64,000 nucleotides of DNA from assembly GCA_039105265.1 (NCBI GenBank), contig JAPFFF010000002.1:496001-560000 (forward strand), written 5' to 3'. The notes beneath the pieces are model-generated. The model did not search any database, was not told the DNA's origin, and saw nothing but the letters and a program-made list of their open reading frames with translations. A program made the translations under genes and the position numbers. Source of the stretch: Tritrichomonas musculus (lineage: Eukaryota; Parabasalia; Tritrichomonadida; Tritrichomonadidae). Positions 1 to 9,706 of the stretch are shown piece by piece (the first letter of the stretch is position 1; the number at the start of each line of letters is the position of its first letter).

Positions 1-870
1 GGAATTAATGATTATGGAACAGTTGCTGCTTTAAAGTACATTCATTCCAAAGATCATCAGGCTCAAAAAAAATTTATGAGTGAAATGTCCACATTATGTT
101 CAATCAAGCATCCTTGTATCATTCCATTTATTGGATATTCGTTGGACTCTTTAAACAAATTTCATCTTCATTCTCTTTGTATAATTACAGAATATATACC
201 CAATGATTCTCTTAAAGCAGTATATCAAAAAATAAGAGAAGGTAATATTCCAGAAGGATGGAATTCAACCGCGAAATCTAAAATCGCTTTTGGTATTGCA
301 GCAGGAATGGAATACTTGCATAGGAACAATATTTCACACTTAAATCTTTCACCAAATAGCATATTGCTGGATTTCAAATTAGAACCAAAAATTTCAGGTT
401 TAGGAGCTTCTCAAAACGAAAAAAGCATTTATTCGTTCAAATACACAGCTCCAGATCTTTTAAATGGACCTTATTCTGACAGCAAACGATCATTTTACGA
501 TATTTACTCATATGCAGTTATTTTATGCTCATTGACTAACGAAAGTTTTCCACAATTTGATTCCAAAGATAAAATTAAATCCTATAAAGAAGCTAAAAAT
601 TTTATTTTAGAAGGTAAAAGATATTTAATTAACGAAAACACTCCAAATAAACTAAGAGAATTAATTCAAAATTGCTGGCATCAAAAATATATTAAACGAC
701 CTACTTTTGCAGAAATTCTAAAAAAATATAGATCTTCTCCTACCGATTATTGCTTTGAAGGAACAGATATTGTAGAATTCAAGAGATACATGGATTCAAT
801 TGAATCACCTACATTAGCAAAAGTAGCAGGAAGGACCCAAAAGCCTAAAAAGCCTGGAATATTTGGATGA
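1..870 (+). CDS. TKL-like protein pseudokinase, 3' part (5' end outside window)
   Basis: The frame is open from base 1, so the gene starts upstream of the window. The first in-frame ATG (76) lies inside the kinase domain and is not the true start. The visible part begins in the N-lobe: the ATP-anchoring lysine is likely in VAALKYI (about bases 25-42), followed by the helix-C region and a hinge-like ITEYIP. The catalytic loop reads HLNLSPNSILLD instead of HRDLKPxNILLD, so the catalytic Asp is Asn. The DFG position reads SGLG, so the metal-binding Asp is lost. An APE-like APD and a C-lobe CWHQKYIKRPTFAEIL motif are present. The overall look is of the TKL/tyrosine-kinase-like group that is expanded in trichomonads. 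With both acidic catalytic residues gone it is probably a catalytically dead scaffold; this is inference. The C-terminus is short, basic and proline/lysine-rich. Confidence 0.85.
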   Translation, partial: GINDYGTVAALKYIHSKDHQAQKKFMSEMSTLCSIKHPCIIPFIGYSLDSLNKFHLHSLCIITEYIPNDSLKAVYQKIREGNIPEGWNSTAKSKIAFGIAAGMEYLHRNNISHLNLSPNSILLDFKLEPKISGLGASQNEKSIYSFKYTAPDLLNGPYSDSKRSFYDIYSYAVILCSLTNESFPQFDSKDKIKSYKEAKNFILEGKRYLINENTPNKLRELIQNCWHQKYIKRPTFAEILKKYRSSPTDYCFEGTDIVEFKRYMDSIESPTLAKVAGRTQKPKKPGIFG

Positions 871-1055
871 TAAAAATATTTTATCTTGAATTCATTTCTA
901 TAATAAATATTAAAAAATTGTGTTTGAATACTTAAATATTTGTGCTTTTTGATCGCTAGGATTTATTCTTTTTAAATATTTAAGCTTGCTGGTATCTAAC
1001 CATTATTCATATGGTCAGATATGATATATGAATATTTGGTAGATCGTAAAATGCC

Positions 1056-1640
1056 TTTTTTTCCGAGATTTTCCTCTCAATTTTTTGAATATTTTTTAAT
1101 CGTTTTCATAATGGCTGTTTATAATAATTTTTATTGATTCTATGTAAGCCCACGGTGTGTTATTTCACTATTCTTTTCGGAAAACAGCATCAATTGGTTA
1201 GAAACAAGCTGATATAGGGGACTGAAAGATTGGCAGCTATCCCACATTTGATATTCTTTGTCATTTAATATTTATATAGTAAACGTTTTTTAAATTCAAA
1301 TTAGCCATCAAAGCATGCTTTATGCAACGATTTTGCTCCTTTATAATGAAAATTAAAAAGAATTGAAGCTATTGTAACACATATATTTCAATATTAGTAA
1401 TAAGTCACAGAATTTTTATTGCCCAGCTGTTTGATTTTGCATCATTCCCAAAAAAAGCTAAAAAGGCTTTGAAAAAACTATACTTTATTATAATAAATAT
1501 TTCTTTTTTACATTATTTATATTTATGTCATTTTACTCCATTAAAATTTCTGAAATAAAATCTCGGAAAAAAGGGGAAAAATTGTGAGTAAAAACTTTTT
1601 CAAAGCGTTTGAGAGAAAATCTCGGAAAAAAGGGAAAAAA
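1056..1640. repeat. Inverted repeat pair with core TCCGAGATTTTC plus a third copy
   Basis: An arm at about 1056-1080 reads TTTTTTTCCGAGATTTTCC followed by TCTCAA. The reverse complement recurs at about 1612-1637, and a third copy in the same orientation as the second lies at about 1557-1578. Similarity between the outer arms continues outward over a GAATATTyGrTAGAT block (about 1030-1045 and 1648-1662), so the outer arms are about 50 bp and imperfect. I could not define a clean target duplication, so this may be a decayed inverted-repeat element or a local inverted duplication. Confidence 0.5.
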
Positions 1641-1695
1641 AAATCTATCGAATATTTCTTTAATAATTTTCAAAAGAATGTCCATAATCTTTCAA

Positions 1696-1703
1696 TGAAA
1701 ATC
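1696..1703. repeat. 8-bp target-site duplication, left copy
   Basis: TGAAAATC here is repeated exactly at 2565-2572, immediately outside the two ends of the inverted-repeat element. Confidence 0.75.
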
Positions 1704-2564
1704 AAAGGTCGTACAACTAAATTGAATAAAAAATAAAATTAAATAAATTTATATTTATCTTAATAAATAATTTATTTAATAATTATAATATATAATTTAT
1801 ATATTTTATATCCAATATTATAAAATGTAATGGTTGAAATAAAGACTTTAATTAAAATTCAATATATATCGATTTCTTATATATTTGCATCATTTAAAAA
1901 ATATAGATGTCATTTGAATGGATATACTATGTGTTATACAAATAATATTTTACTTTTTGACGAAATCCTTCAGTAATTGAAATATTAAACTTTTTATATT
2001 TATGAAACCAATCAACTAAATCTTCATTTTTAGAAAAAACTGACATTTGATTTAGAATGAAATTCAAATATATTAGAAAGTAAATGCATATAAATAAAAT
2101 TGTATTCGTCATTTGGCTCCTGTAACGTCCAATTTTTTTAAAATCATCATTTAATAATTCAACAAATTCAATTTTTCTGTATTTTTGGCTAAAAAATGAA
2201 TTTTTTTTTTCAATAATAATAACTATTTTTATATAACACTTAATGTTTTAAAAGCATATAAAAAGATATCAAAAGAATTAATGATTAAAATTAATTATAT
2301 AAAAAGTTATCGCTATTCTAAATTTTTATAAAGTGTTATAAAATTCTTATCAAAAATAATTAAAATAAATTGAGATAAAATACTCAAATTTATTTTCTGA
2401 AGAAAATTTAATATATACTTATATCCTTTTAGTTTTTATTTTAATTTGAATTTTGTACGATGCAAATATTTATAAAACAGATTATTATTATTATAATAAA
2501 ATATAATTAGTTTAAACAAACCAATCATTGAGTTTTACTGTTAAAATTCAGTTGTACGACCTTT
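1704..2564. mobile_element. 861-bp non-autonomous inverted-repeat element, hAT-like by its 8-bp duplication
   Basis: The left end starts AAAGGTCGTACAACT and the right end finishes with its exact reverse complement (15/15). The match continues to 19 of 20 positions. The element is flanked by exact 8-bp direct repeats TGAAAATC (1696-1703 and 2565-2572). An 8-bp duplication is the usual signature of hAT-superfamily transposition; Mutator-like elements usually give about 9 bp and remain possible. The interior is A+T-rich with no transposase-sized frame. The only frame is a 61-codon one on the complement (1927-2112) with no recognisable domain. It is therefore best read as a MITE-like passenger. 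Perfect ends and duplication suggest a fairly recent insertion. Confidence 0.75.
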
Positions 2565-2572
2565 TGAAAATC
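2565..2572. repeat. 8-bp target-site duplication, right copy
   Basis: TGAAAATC, identical to 1696-1703, directly follows the right terminal inverted repeat. Confidence 0.75.
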
Positions 2573-3157
2573 TTTATAAATCAATTTTTGAATTGACATG
2601 AAAAATTATATATTGATTATCTTTTCATATATTTAAGTAAATTAATATTTTATGTAATTTCTATAATTTTAATTAATTTAATGATGTTTTATTTATCAAA
2701 TTAACTGATTTTTAATTTCATCAAATAAAATAATGATAAATCAAAAAATTGAATATTTTTTGGTCATAAAAGATTTATTCCTGTTTTACTTAATTTAAAA
2801 TGATTTTTGGCTTATTATAAATTATTAAATTCCTCAAAGATTTAAAAAAAAATTGAATTGAACATTCAATTACCACAGAATTTTGTAAATAAATCGGATA
2901 TCTTTTTTAAAATAAATATATTGTTAAACTTTATGAATAATTTATTCAACAATAATATCAAAAACATTAAAAAGCATTTATTAAAATGTTAAATTCGGTT
3001 AAATATGATATCTGAAATCAATATTCTGCATTTCGAATGCGTTTTTTAATTAAAAGAAAAGTCGTTTAAAAAATAAAAGTTGGCAAAATGAGAATATATT
3101 TGAAAAAATCCTTAGAAATAACATGGTCAGACTAATTTAGGATTTAATTTGGTCACA

Positions 3158-3163
3158 TCATTG
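3158..3163 (+). promoter_or_regulatory. Initiator-like box TCATTG upstream of the large Hsp70 gene
   Basis: TCATTG lies 27 bases before the ATG at 3185. Trichomonad core promoters use an initiator of the form TCA(+1)Y(T/A). The match is approximate and the assignment is inferred from position. Confidence 0.35.
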
Positions 3164-3184
3164 AAATATTTTATCTAATTTAAA

Positions 3185-6100
3185 ATGATATTCCTTCTTG
3201 CTTTATCTGTATTTACACGATCAGCAATTTTTGGTATCGATTTTGGAAATGAATACATTAAAACAAGTATGGCACTTGTTGGGAAAAAAGTTTTTGTTGC
3301 ATTAAATCAAAATGCCAAACGTCTTTCTCCTTCTTATTTTTGCTTTTGGAATACTAAAAAGCCGCAAGAGACAAAAGTAATGTCACTTGACCAGTTTTGG
3401 GATTTAGATGAAATTGGCAATTACTCTTGGGCATACTTTGATTCTGCAAAATCGCATGCTTTAAGATACCCGAATCATGCAATAACAGGATTTTCTCCAC
3501 TTCTCGAAAATATACACGGCTTCTCGCGTCGTGAAGTTTTAGCTTTAATGCTTCGTGACTTAGTTTCAACAATTGATGATGGAAAATGGAAATCAGATAA
3601 TGCAAAATTGGTTTTCTCAGTTGAGCCTTTTATGACAAGAGAAGAACGTTTTGCTATTGTTGAAGCAGTTGGACTAATGAATGGAACTCTCACTTCCATA
3701 ATTGATTATCCAACAGCTGCTGCAGAACTTTATGCTCTAGAAAGGAGATCTTCTTATCTAAAAAAGGTAAAAAAAGTTGCTTTTATCGATATTGGTGCTA
3801 AAAATTCTTGGGCTGCAATCTATAAATTCGAGCCTACTAAAAAACCCACAATTACAGAACTTTCATTATCTACAAGGAGAAATTTTGGTGGTAATAATAT
3901 CGATCTTCTCATCGCTAATTTGCTTATTGATGCTTATTGTACAAAGTTTTATCCTAATAACAAAGAAAGCTTTAATTTATCATCCAAGCCTAGTATTTAT
4001 GCTCGTTTTGTTGAAGAAGGAAGAAAGGCTAAAGAATTATTATCTATCAATAAAGATATTGAAATTCGAATGGAAGATGTTGAAGAAGACAAAACATTAG
4101 TATATTCTCTTTCCCGTGATTATCTTAATGAATTACTCACAGATTTCCGAAAAGAACTAGTCAATTTATACAATGAAGTTCTTCAAAAAGCCAATTTCTC
4201 TGATAAAGATCTTGATTCAATCGAACTTATTGGTGGAGTTACTCGTATCCCATCACTTAAAGATGCTTTAGCTAATGCGACAAGTTTAAACAAAGTTGAT
4301 AGGACAATGAACTCTGAAGAAGCAATAGCATTAGGAGCTGGATATGTTGGAGCAACACATTCTTCACTTTTCATAGTAAAAGATGTCAACATGAAATCTT
4401 TTGCTAATTGCAATGTCTCATTTTACCACAATAACACAGAATACAAAATATTCAATGAAACATCATACCTTGATGAAACATTCAAATACACATTTATTGT
4501 TGGTGATGTTTGCAATATGTCAGATGTTCATGAAGTAACAACTGTCCATAATAACACAAAAGTTAATAAGAAGAAAGACAAGAAGAAAAAGAAAGACAAA
4601 GAAGAAGAGCCAGTTGAAAATATTACAGTAACAACTGATTATTATTATCATACAAATAATTTTTCAATTTACGCTGATGACCGCCCAATAACATCCTTTT
4701 ATATTCAAATTCCTAATAACACAAAGAGCACAGCTAAAGTTTCAATTACAATTGGCTTTTCAGATTGGTCAATACCAAATTTAACCCAAATCAGACTTCG
4801 AAGTTCTTTATATGATCTTAGTCATGCACATTTTACACAGCCTGAATGGTCTTTATCAGAAGAACAGTTCAATAAAAGTTTAGCAGTAATAAAGAAAATG
4901 GATGATATTATTAATGCAAGCCGTGAATATCAGCAAGCGTATAATGATTATGAATCTTATATTTATACGATCAAAGAGAAGTTATTATATAGTGAAGATT
5001 TCAGAAAAGTCGTTAACGAATCTGTTTCTAAAGAATTAATGGAAGCAGCAGATGAGCATAGAGAATGGTTAAATAAGAATATGGTTAGAGAAAATCTGAC
5101 TAAGGAAGAAATTAAAGATAAACATGAAGAGCTCAAAAAAGTTCTTCAAGATGCAGAGCGTCGTGAAGAAGATCTTTCAAAGCGAAATGAAACATATGAA
5201 GCTCTTAACAAAACATTAAACTGGATTCATAAAGAATTAACTGAGGTTTGGCCGAAGAAAAAGAAATGGATGCCAAGACAAAAAGTTCGAGATGCTTGGA
5301 GAAATTACAACAGTACTTTGAAGTACTACAATGAAATGCGTGAAAAGCAAGCCAATTTATCTGATTACGAAAATCCAGCAGCATGGAACAACCAGATTAA
5401 TATTCAAAGACAAATTTTGGAATTTAATTTCAACCAAACTGTTAGATTAAATAAAAAACCAACTCCGACTCCAAAAGGATGGGTTCCTCCAGAACCAACC
5501 CCTGATCCTGAAGAAGAAGAGAGGCGAATGGAAGAAGAAGAAAGATTAAATGAACTCGAAAATCAACATTATGAAGAGTACCGAAAATTCATGGATGCAT
5601 CACATGATTTTGATCAGAAATACCGTACCCTTCGTGATTGGTTCAAAGATATGCAAGATAAGCTTGATAAACAAGAAGAAGACAGAAAAGAAGGTAGAGA
5701 AGTTGAGGAGCTCAATATGACTCAAGATAGACTCAGAGAACTCCGTGACAAGTACACTCATATTTATAATGAATTCGAAGAAAAGGTTGAAAGAAAGTTT
5801 ATGCGAAAGCACAGCAAATATGTTGATTGCATTTCACGTAATACTCGATTCTTATCATTCAGTGGACCACAATTTTACAACGATTATTACTATTATTATG
5901 ATGTACTTCCAACACCAACTCCAGATCCAAGTGCAAATGTTACAGAATTAAATAAAACCATTAATGCGACAGTCGCAAACGAAACTGCCAATGCTACAAC
6001 TACAAATGAAACAGCAAATGAATCTGCTCAAGAAACTCCAGTTCCAACTCCTACCGATCCACCTAAGCCAACTCGTTTTTATCACCACCACCGTCATCAC

Positions 6101-6604
6101 CACCATCATTTCTATCGTCACCCAGAAGATTCTTCTTCTGAAGAATCTGATGTATCATTTTCATATTACTCTGATGATCCCGATTCTGTTCGTGAAATGA
6201 AGAGAAAGAAGGCCAAGGGAATTCAAAATCCTGAAGCAGCTGACAAAGATGCCACTCCAACTCCAACACCTAATCCAATTATTGATGATCATCGTCCAAG
6301 AAAGAAGGGAAGAATGAGGACTAAATATAGGAAGGGCATGTCATATGGAAGACATCATAGACGCAATAAAGGTGATGAAGAAGCAAATAAGAATAGAGTT
6401 CATAATTACAGAAAGAACCATTTAACAGAAATTCCTCCTGCTCCAACTCTTCCACCGATGCCACCTGACCTACCTGATCCAAAGTCTCTTTTAATTAATG
6501 TAGAAGCTGAAAATAATGTTAAAGAAGAAATTAAAAATAATGTTGAAGAAGAAACTAAAGATAATGGTGAAACAAATGAAAAGCCTAAGAAAGAAGAACT
6601 CTAA
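3185..6604 (+). CDS. Large ER-type Hsp70 (GRP170/HYOU1/Lhs1-like)
   Basis: This 1139-residue protein opens with a signal-peptide-like stretch (residues 1-15) followed at once by the Hsp70 phosphate-1 motif FGIDFGNEYIK (16-26). A phosphate-2-like AFIDIGAKNSW lies near 198 and the adenosine motif IELIGGVTRIPS near 350, then EEAIALGAGYVGA. The nucleotide-binding domain is thus complete and in order. The C-terminal half is far longer than BiP: a charged K/E coiled-coil region, many N-x-T/S glycosylation sequons, proline-threonine linkers (PTPTPDP), a histidine-rich run (about 965-980), a Ser/Glu/Asp patch and a basic tail. It ends KEEL, a KDEL-like ER-retrieval variant. Size, secretion signal and extended tail fit the GRP170/Lhs1 class, which are BiP nucleotide-exchange factors and holdases. 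The histidine/proline-rich tail is not typical. Class assignment is inference; Hsp70 membership is clear. Confidence 0.88.
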   Translation: MIFLLALSVFTRSAIFGIDFGNEYIKTSMALVGKKVFVALNQNAKRLSPSYFCFWNTKKPQETKVMSLDQFWDLDEIGNYSWAYFDSAKSHALRYPNHAITGFSPLLENIHGFSRREVLALMLRDLVSTIDDGKWKSDNAKLVFSVEPFMTREERFAIVEAVGLMNGTLTSIIDYPTAAAELYALERRSSYLKKVKKVAFIDIGAKNSWAAIYKFEPTKKPTITELSLSTRRNFGGNNIDLLIANLLIDAYCTKFYPNNKESFNLSSKPSIYARFVEEGRKAKELLSINKDIEIRMEDVEEDKTLVYSLSRDYLNELLTDFRKELVNLYNEVLQKANFSDKDLDSIELIGGVTRIPSLKDALANATSLNKVDRTMNSEEAIALGAGYVGATHSSLFIVKDVNMKSFANCNVSFYHNNTEYKIFNETSYLDETFKYTFIVGDVCNMSDVHEVTTVHNNTKVNKKKDKKKKKDKEEEPVENITVTTDYYYHTNNFSIYADDRPITSFYIQIPNNTKSTAKVSITIGFSDWSIPNLTQIRLRSSLYDLSHAHFTQPEWSLSEEQFNKSLAVIKKMDDIINASREYQQAYNDYESYIYTIKEKLLYSEDFRKVVNESVSKELMEAADEHREWLNKNMVRENLTKEEIKDKHEELKKVLQDAERREEDLSKRNETYEALNKTLNWIHKELTEVWPKKKKWMPRQKVRDAWRNYNSTLKYYNEMREKQANLSDYENPAAWNNQINIQRQILEFNFNQTVRLNKKPTPTPKGWVPPEPTPDPEEEERRMEEEERLNELENQHYEEYRKFMDASHDFDQKYRTLRDWFKDMQDKLDKQEEDRKEGREVEELNMTQDRLRELRDKYTHIYNEFEEKVERKFMRKHSKYVDCISRNTRFLSFSGPQFYNDYYYYYDVLPTPTPDPSANVTELNKTINATVANETANATTTNETANESAQETPVPTPTDPPKPTRFYHHHRHHHHHFYRHPEDSSSEESDVSFSYYSDDPDSVREMKRKKAKGIQNPEAADKDATPTPTPNPIIDDHRPRKKGRMRTKYRKGMSYGRHHRRNKGDEEANKNRVHNYRKNHLTEIPPAPTLPPMPPDLPDPKSLLINVEAENNVKEEIKNNVEEETKDNGETNEKPKKEEL

Positions 6605-7010
6605 AATAGAAATATATATATATAGTTTTTGATATAAATAAATAAGAACGGTGGAACCTTTTAATCTTTCAGTTAAGTTTAAATACATCATTTTTAATAA
6701 TCAAATAATCATAATTTTTATATTCTATAAAAATAATATACATTTATTTCATGATATACTTCTTTCATGTAAATAAAAAAGCTAATTGCTGTTCTTTAAT
6801 TTAGTAATTAGGTCGATTAGAATTAATAAAAATTCTTTTTTCCACATCGTTTTCATTAATCGGAGTATATAATCATATTTATTACACCAAAATATTTAAA
6901 CTTGAATTGTACAGAGTTAAATAACACTATTTTTATTCATAAATAATAATTACATATTCATTAAGATAGAAAAATTCAAACAAAAATAGCTTATTTGCTA
7001 TTTAAATCAA
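6605..7010. other. Intergenic, convergent 3' ends
   Basis: About 400 bp of A+T-rich sequence lies between two convergent genes. It starts with an AT dinucleotide run after the Hsp70 stop. I see no gene or structured element. Confidence 0.6.
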
Positions 7011-8138
7011 TTATTCGCCAATTACTTTTGTTCTCTCTTCAATGATTTCATTGTTATCTTTTTTTTCTTCATATTCTTTTTCTTTTGCACTTTCATTTTC
7101 TTTTTGGTCTCTTTTTATGTTATCTTTTATGCTTTCACTTGTACCTCCTTTTAAGTTTTTGCTTTTAGATGACTGTTTGAAATACTGATTAGCTTTAAAA
7201 CTATTTTTCTCAACCCCTTTTCCTTTTTTATAGCACTTTCCTAGATTATGCATTGCTTTTGAATTTCCTTTTTCTGCAGATTTTTCATAATATTCCACTG
7301 CTTTTGCATAATCTTTTTTCACTCCTTTTCCTTTTATATACAAATTTCCCAAATTATTCATTGCAACTGAGCTTCCTTGTTCTGCAGATTTTTCATAACA
7401 TTCTATTGCTTTTAAATAATTTTTTTTGACGCCTTTGCCTTTTTCATAACAGTTTCCTAAATCGTTTAATGCATTTATATTTCCATTATCTGCTGATTTT
7501 TGAAAGTATTCAAACATGCTGGCTGAATTTTGATCTATTAATTTTTCTTTTTTGATAAAATGATTCAAATGGAAAAAAGCTTTGGAATTACCTTGTTCAG
7601 CAGATTTTTGAAAATATTCCATTGCTTTAGAAGAACTTTTTCCAACCCCTTTTCCTTTTGTATAGCATTTACCTAGATTATACAATGCATCTGGATTTCC
7701 TTGGTCAGCCGATTTTTCATAATATTCAATAGCTTTAGAATAATCTTTTTTAACGCCTTTTCCTTTTTTATAGCAGTTTCCTAAAATATTTAATGCTGCT
7801 GGGTTCCCTTGTTCAGCTGATTTTTCATAATAGTCTATTGCTTTCGATGAATCTTTTTTGACTCCTTTTCCTTTCTGAAAACATTTTCCCAAATTGTTTA
7901 AAATATTCGAATTTCCAGGCTGAATAGATTCAATCGTTTTTTCTTCATGTTTTTCATGTTTGTACTGAATTGATACAATAAATATTATCAATAAAAGTAA
8001 TATTGAAATCGCAATTAGTATCAAGAGCTTATTCATGATGAAATAAATTTTGATCAATAAATATTTGATTGAAATTATTGAATAGATTATCTGATTTGAA
8101 TTGTATATTTGTAAACGATAATAATTGAAAATTTTCAT
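7011..8138 (-). CDS. Membrane-anchored Sel1-repeat protein
   Basis: The frame encodes 375 residues, but the likely start is Met35 (ATG at 8036). From there MNKLLILIAISILLLL forms an N-terminal anchor or signal, whereas the upstream 34 residues are low-complexity. After the hydrophobic stretch come about seven Sel1/TPR-like repeats of 36 residues, each of the type A..NLGxCYxKGKGVKKDYxKAxEYYEKSAEQGN. The fourth repeat (around residues 180-215) is degenerate and lacks the GKGV core. The tail is lysine/glutamate-rich and low complexity. Sel1 repeats form alpha-solenoids that serve as protein-interaction scaffolds. With a short cytosolic end and one membrane segment it may face the ER lumen or the cell exterior; I cannot tell which from sequence. 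No enzymatic domain is seen. Confidence 0.85.
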   Translation of the reverse strand: MKIFNYYRLQIYNSNQIIYSIISIKYLLIKIYFIMNKLLILIAISILLLLIIFIVSIQYKHEKHEEKTIESIQPGNSNILNNLGKCFQKGKGVKKDSSKAIDYYEKSAEQGNPAALNILGNCYKKGKGVKKDYSKAIEYYEKSADQGNPDALYNLGKCYTKGKGVGKSSSKAMEYFQKSAEQGNSKAFFHLNHFIKKEKLIDQNSASMFEYFQKSADNGNINALNDLGNCYEKGKGVKKNYLKAIECYEKSAEQGSSVAMNNLGNLYIKGKGVKKDYAKAVEYYEKSAEKGNSKAMHNLGKCYKKGKGVEKNSFKANQYFKQSSKSKNLKGGTSESIKDNIKRDQKENESAKEKEYEEKKDNNEIIEERTKVIGE

Positions 8139-8818
8139 ATTTTACTGAATATTTATTAGTATAGAATATAAATAATTGTTATAATATCTTGATTATTTAC
8201 AAATTTTTTCTAACATGATTGGTAATATAATTTCTAATAATTATTATAAATATAATTATTAATTATAAATTCTAAATTTCTACAAAGGATTACAATAAAT
8301 GACAAAAATTTATTAAATGCTTTCAAATATTCTATGAAATTTGAATTTAATTGTACTATCGTATGTTCAATAACTTTTCAAGGTTTTACCAAGAAAAAAA
8401 AAAAAACAATAGTTCTACGAGATATTTACTTTAATCAAATTAATTCTCAATAATTAATAATCTATGATCATATTGGCTAGTACCTATGCTGACTTGTCGA
8501 TTGCCACTGTTTCATATTTTTTTCCCTTTCTTTTTACAACATTCAAAATTGAGTTTTCTTTTCAAAAATTATATGAGTTTTCAGAAAATTGAATATCGTA
8601 GAGTTATACAAAATTGTATTTCCTCTCAATTAATTCTATTTGTTCATATCTAATGTTCTACGTAAAATCAAAATTTAAAAATTCGTAATATAGACAATTC
8701 TATTAATGCTCTTTGCATAATAGTTATTTTCAGATAGTTTTCAAATGTTTAATGGCTTCTCAAATATTTAAAGAGCGGTTGAAAACGTCCGTTTAAAAAA
8801 TATTTTTGTAATATTTTA
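8139..8818. other. Intergenic between divergent genes
   Basis: About 680 bp with a run of 13 A around 8393-8405 and no convincing frame. The reverse-oriented Myb-like core CCGTTT lies at 8789-8794, 25 bases before the downstream ORF. Confidence 0.5.
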
Positions 8819-9016
8819 ATGTCTAACACAAACGAAAACATTGATCTCTCAAACATTGATGATGAAATCACTGTTGAAGAATTTTTAACAAAGCAATGCC
8901 AAGAAGAAATTGATCGTTTAAAAAAGCACTCAGAAGATTTAGTCAAACAATTTCAAGCCGAGTCGGCAGAAGTTAGAGAAAAACTTGTTAAAAAGCTTAG
9001 CCCAGAGGCTGCATAA
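8819..9016 (+). CDS. Small acidic coiled-coil protein, hypothetical
   Basis: A 65-residue frame with an N-terminal acidic stretch (SNIDDEITVEEFL) and a heptad-like helix through residues 25-60, ending SPEAA. I do not recognise the family. Its composition is balanced and protein-like, unlike the low-complexity frames in the surrounding gaps. It starts 38-57 bases after AACG/CCGTTT promoter-like motifs, and its codon use resembles neighbouring genes, which supports a real small gene. The length is too short for V-ATPase subunit G, which the helical C-terminus superficially resembles. Confidence 0.55.
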   Translation: MSNTNENIDLSNIDDEITVEEFLTKQCQEEIDRLKKHSEDLVKQFQAESAEVREKLVKKLSPEAA

Positions 9017-9266
9017 TACATAATACTATGTTGTAATTAAAAAATTATGTTTAACAAAAAATAATTTTTATAAATTAATAATTTTTATTATTTTTCTTAG
9101 TTTAGCTATATTCATTCATTTAATGCAAACAATTATGGTTATGTAAAAAGCAGCAAATATGAAATTGACATGGAATTTGAATACGAAAAATTTTAATGGG
9201 AATCAGGGGATTGGCAAATTTATAGCTTATTGGATAATTATCCTATTTTATATTTCAAATAATAAT

Positions 9267-9620
9267 TTATAAAGGATTTGAAATTTTGGTTTTTTCGTTT
9301 GTAGCATACCACAATAAACAGTCTTCAAAAGCGTTAGATCCTTGTTCCATATAGTCTTTAACAGGTACTTTTTGGTCTGGCTTAATTCTCATTCTTTTGA
9401 TTCTTTCGTCAATTCCTAATTTTGGGACATCAAGCATTTCAAATTGATCATTTTGAACATCTGCTGGAGGAGAATAAACATCTGTAGAGCCAAGAACGCT
9501 CACAAGTTGATCAAATTCTTGTTGGTCGATTCTATTCAACTGTTCAATATTATCAACGATGCCGGAATCCCTGAACATTTCAAGATAAGAACTTCTGTCT
9601 TGATTATGAGTTCCTTGCAT
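9267..9620 (-). CDS. Hypothetical 117-residue protein
   Basis: A soluble, slightly acidic 117-residue frame without signal peptide or membrane segment. It contains IEQLNRIDQQEFDQLVSVL (helical) and a C-terminal half with VPVKDYMEQGSNAFEDCLLWY. I do not recognise a domain. It is divergently arranged with the methyltransferase gene at 9707: only 86 bp separate the two starts, so they probably share a bidirectional promoter. The opposite-strand frame at 9444-9650 is a shadow of this gene. Residue use is complex and protein-like, so I believe it is real. Confidence 0.6.
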   Translation of the reverse strand: MQGTHNQDRSSYLEMFRDSGIVDNIEQLNRIDQQEFDQLVSVLGSTDVYSPPADVQNDQFEMLDVPKLGIDERIKRMRIKPDQKVPVKDYMEQGSNAFEDCLLWYATNEKTKISNPL

Positions 9621-9706
9621 TGCGGATTGTACAAAAATTTAAATTTTTAATATGACATATTTATATTTAATTTTAAATCTTCTTTTGAAAATTTTCAAAA
9701 GGAAAA
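9621..9706. promoter_or_regulatory. Shared 86-bp divergent promoter region
   Basis: This gap separates two divergent start codons. It is almost wholly A/T and includes the palindrome TTGAAAATTTTCAA close to the methyltransferase start. No clear TCAYW initiator is seen. Confidence 0.4.

Larger units (their letters stand above)
871..3184. other. A+T-rich intergenic region with repeats
   Basis: No convincing gene lies in these 2.3 kb. The longest frame (complement 1927-2112, 61 codons) lies inside the inverted-repeat element and has biased, low-complexity composition. The region contains three copies of an ATCTCGG-type repeat (one inverted) and an 861-bp element with target duplications, both listed separately. 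The rest is A+T-rich sequence. Confidence 0.6.

Noticed and set aside
1927-2112. 61-codon complement ORF inside the hAT-like element as a gene
   Set aside because: No start context, low-complexity composition, no recognised domain, and no reason to expect a protein this short in a MITE.
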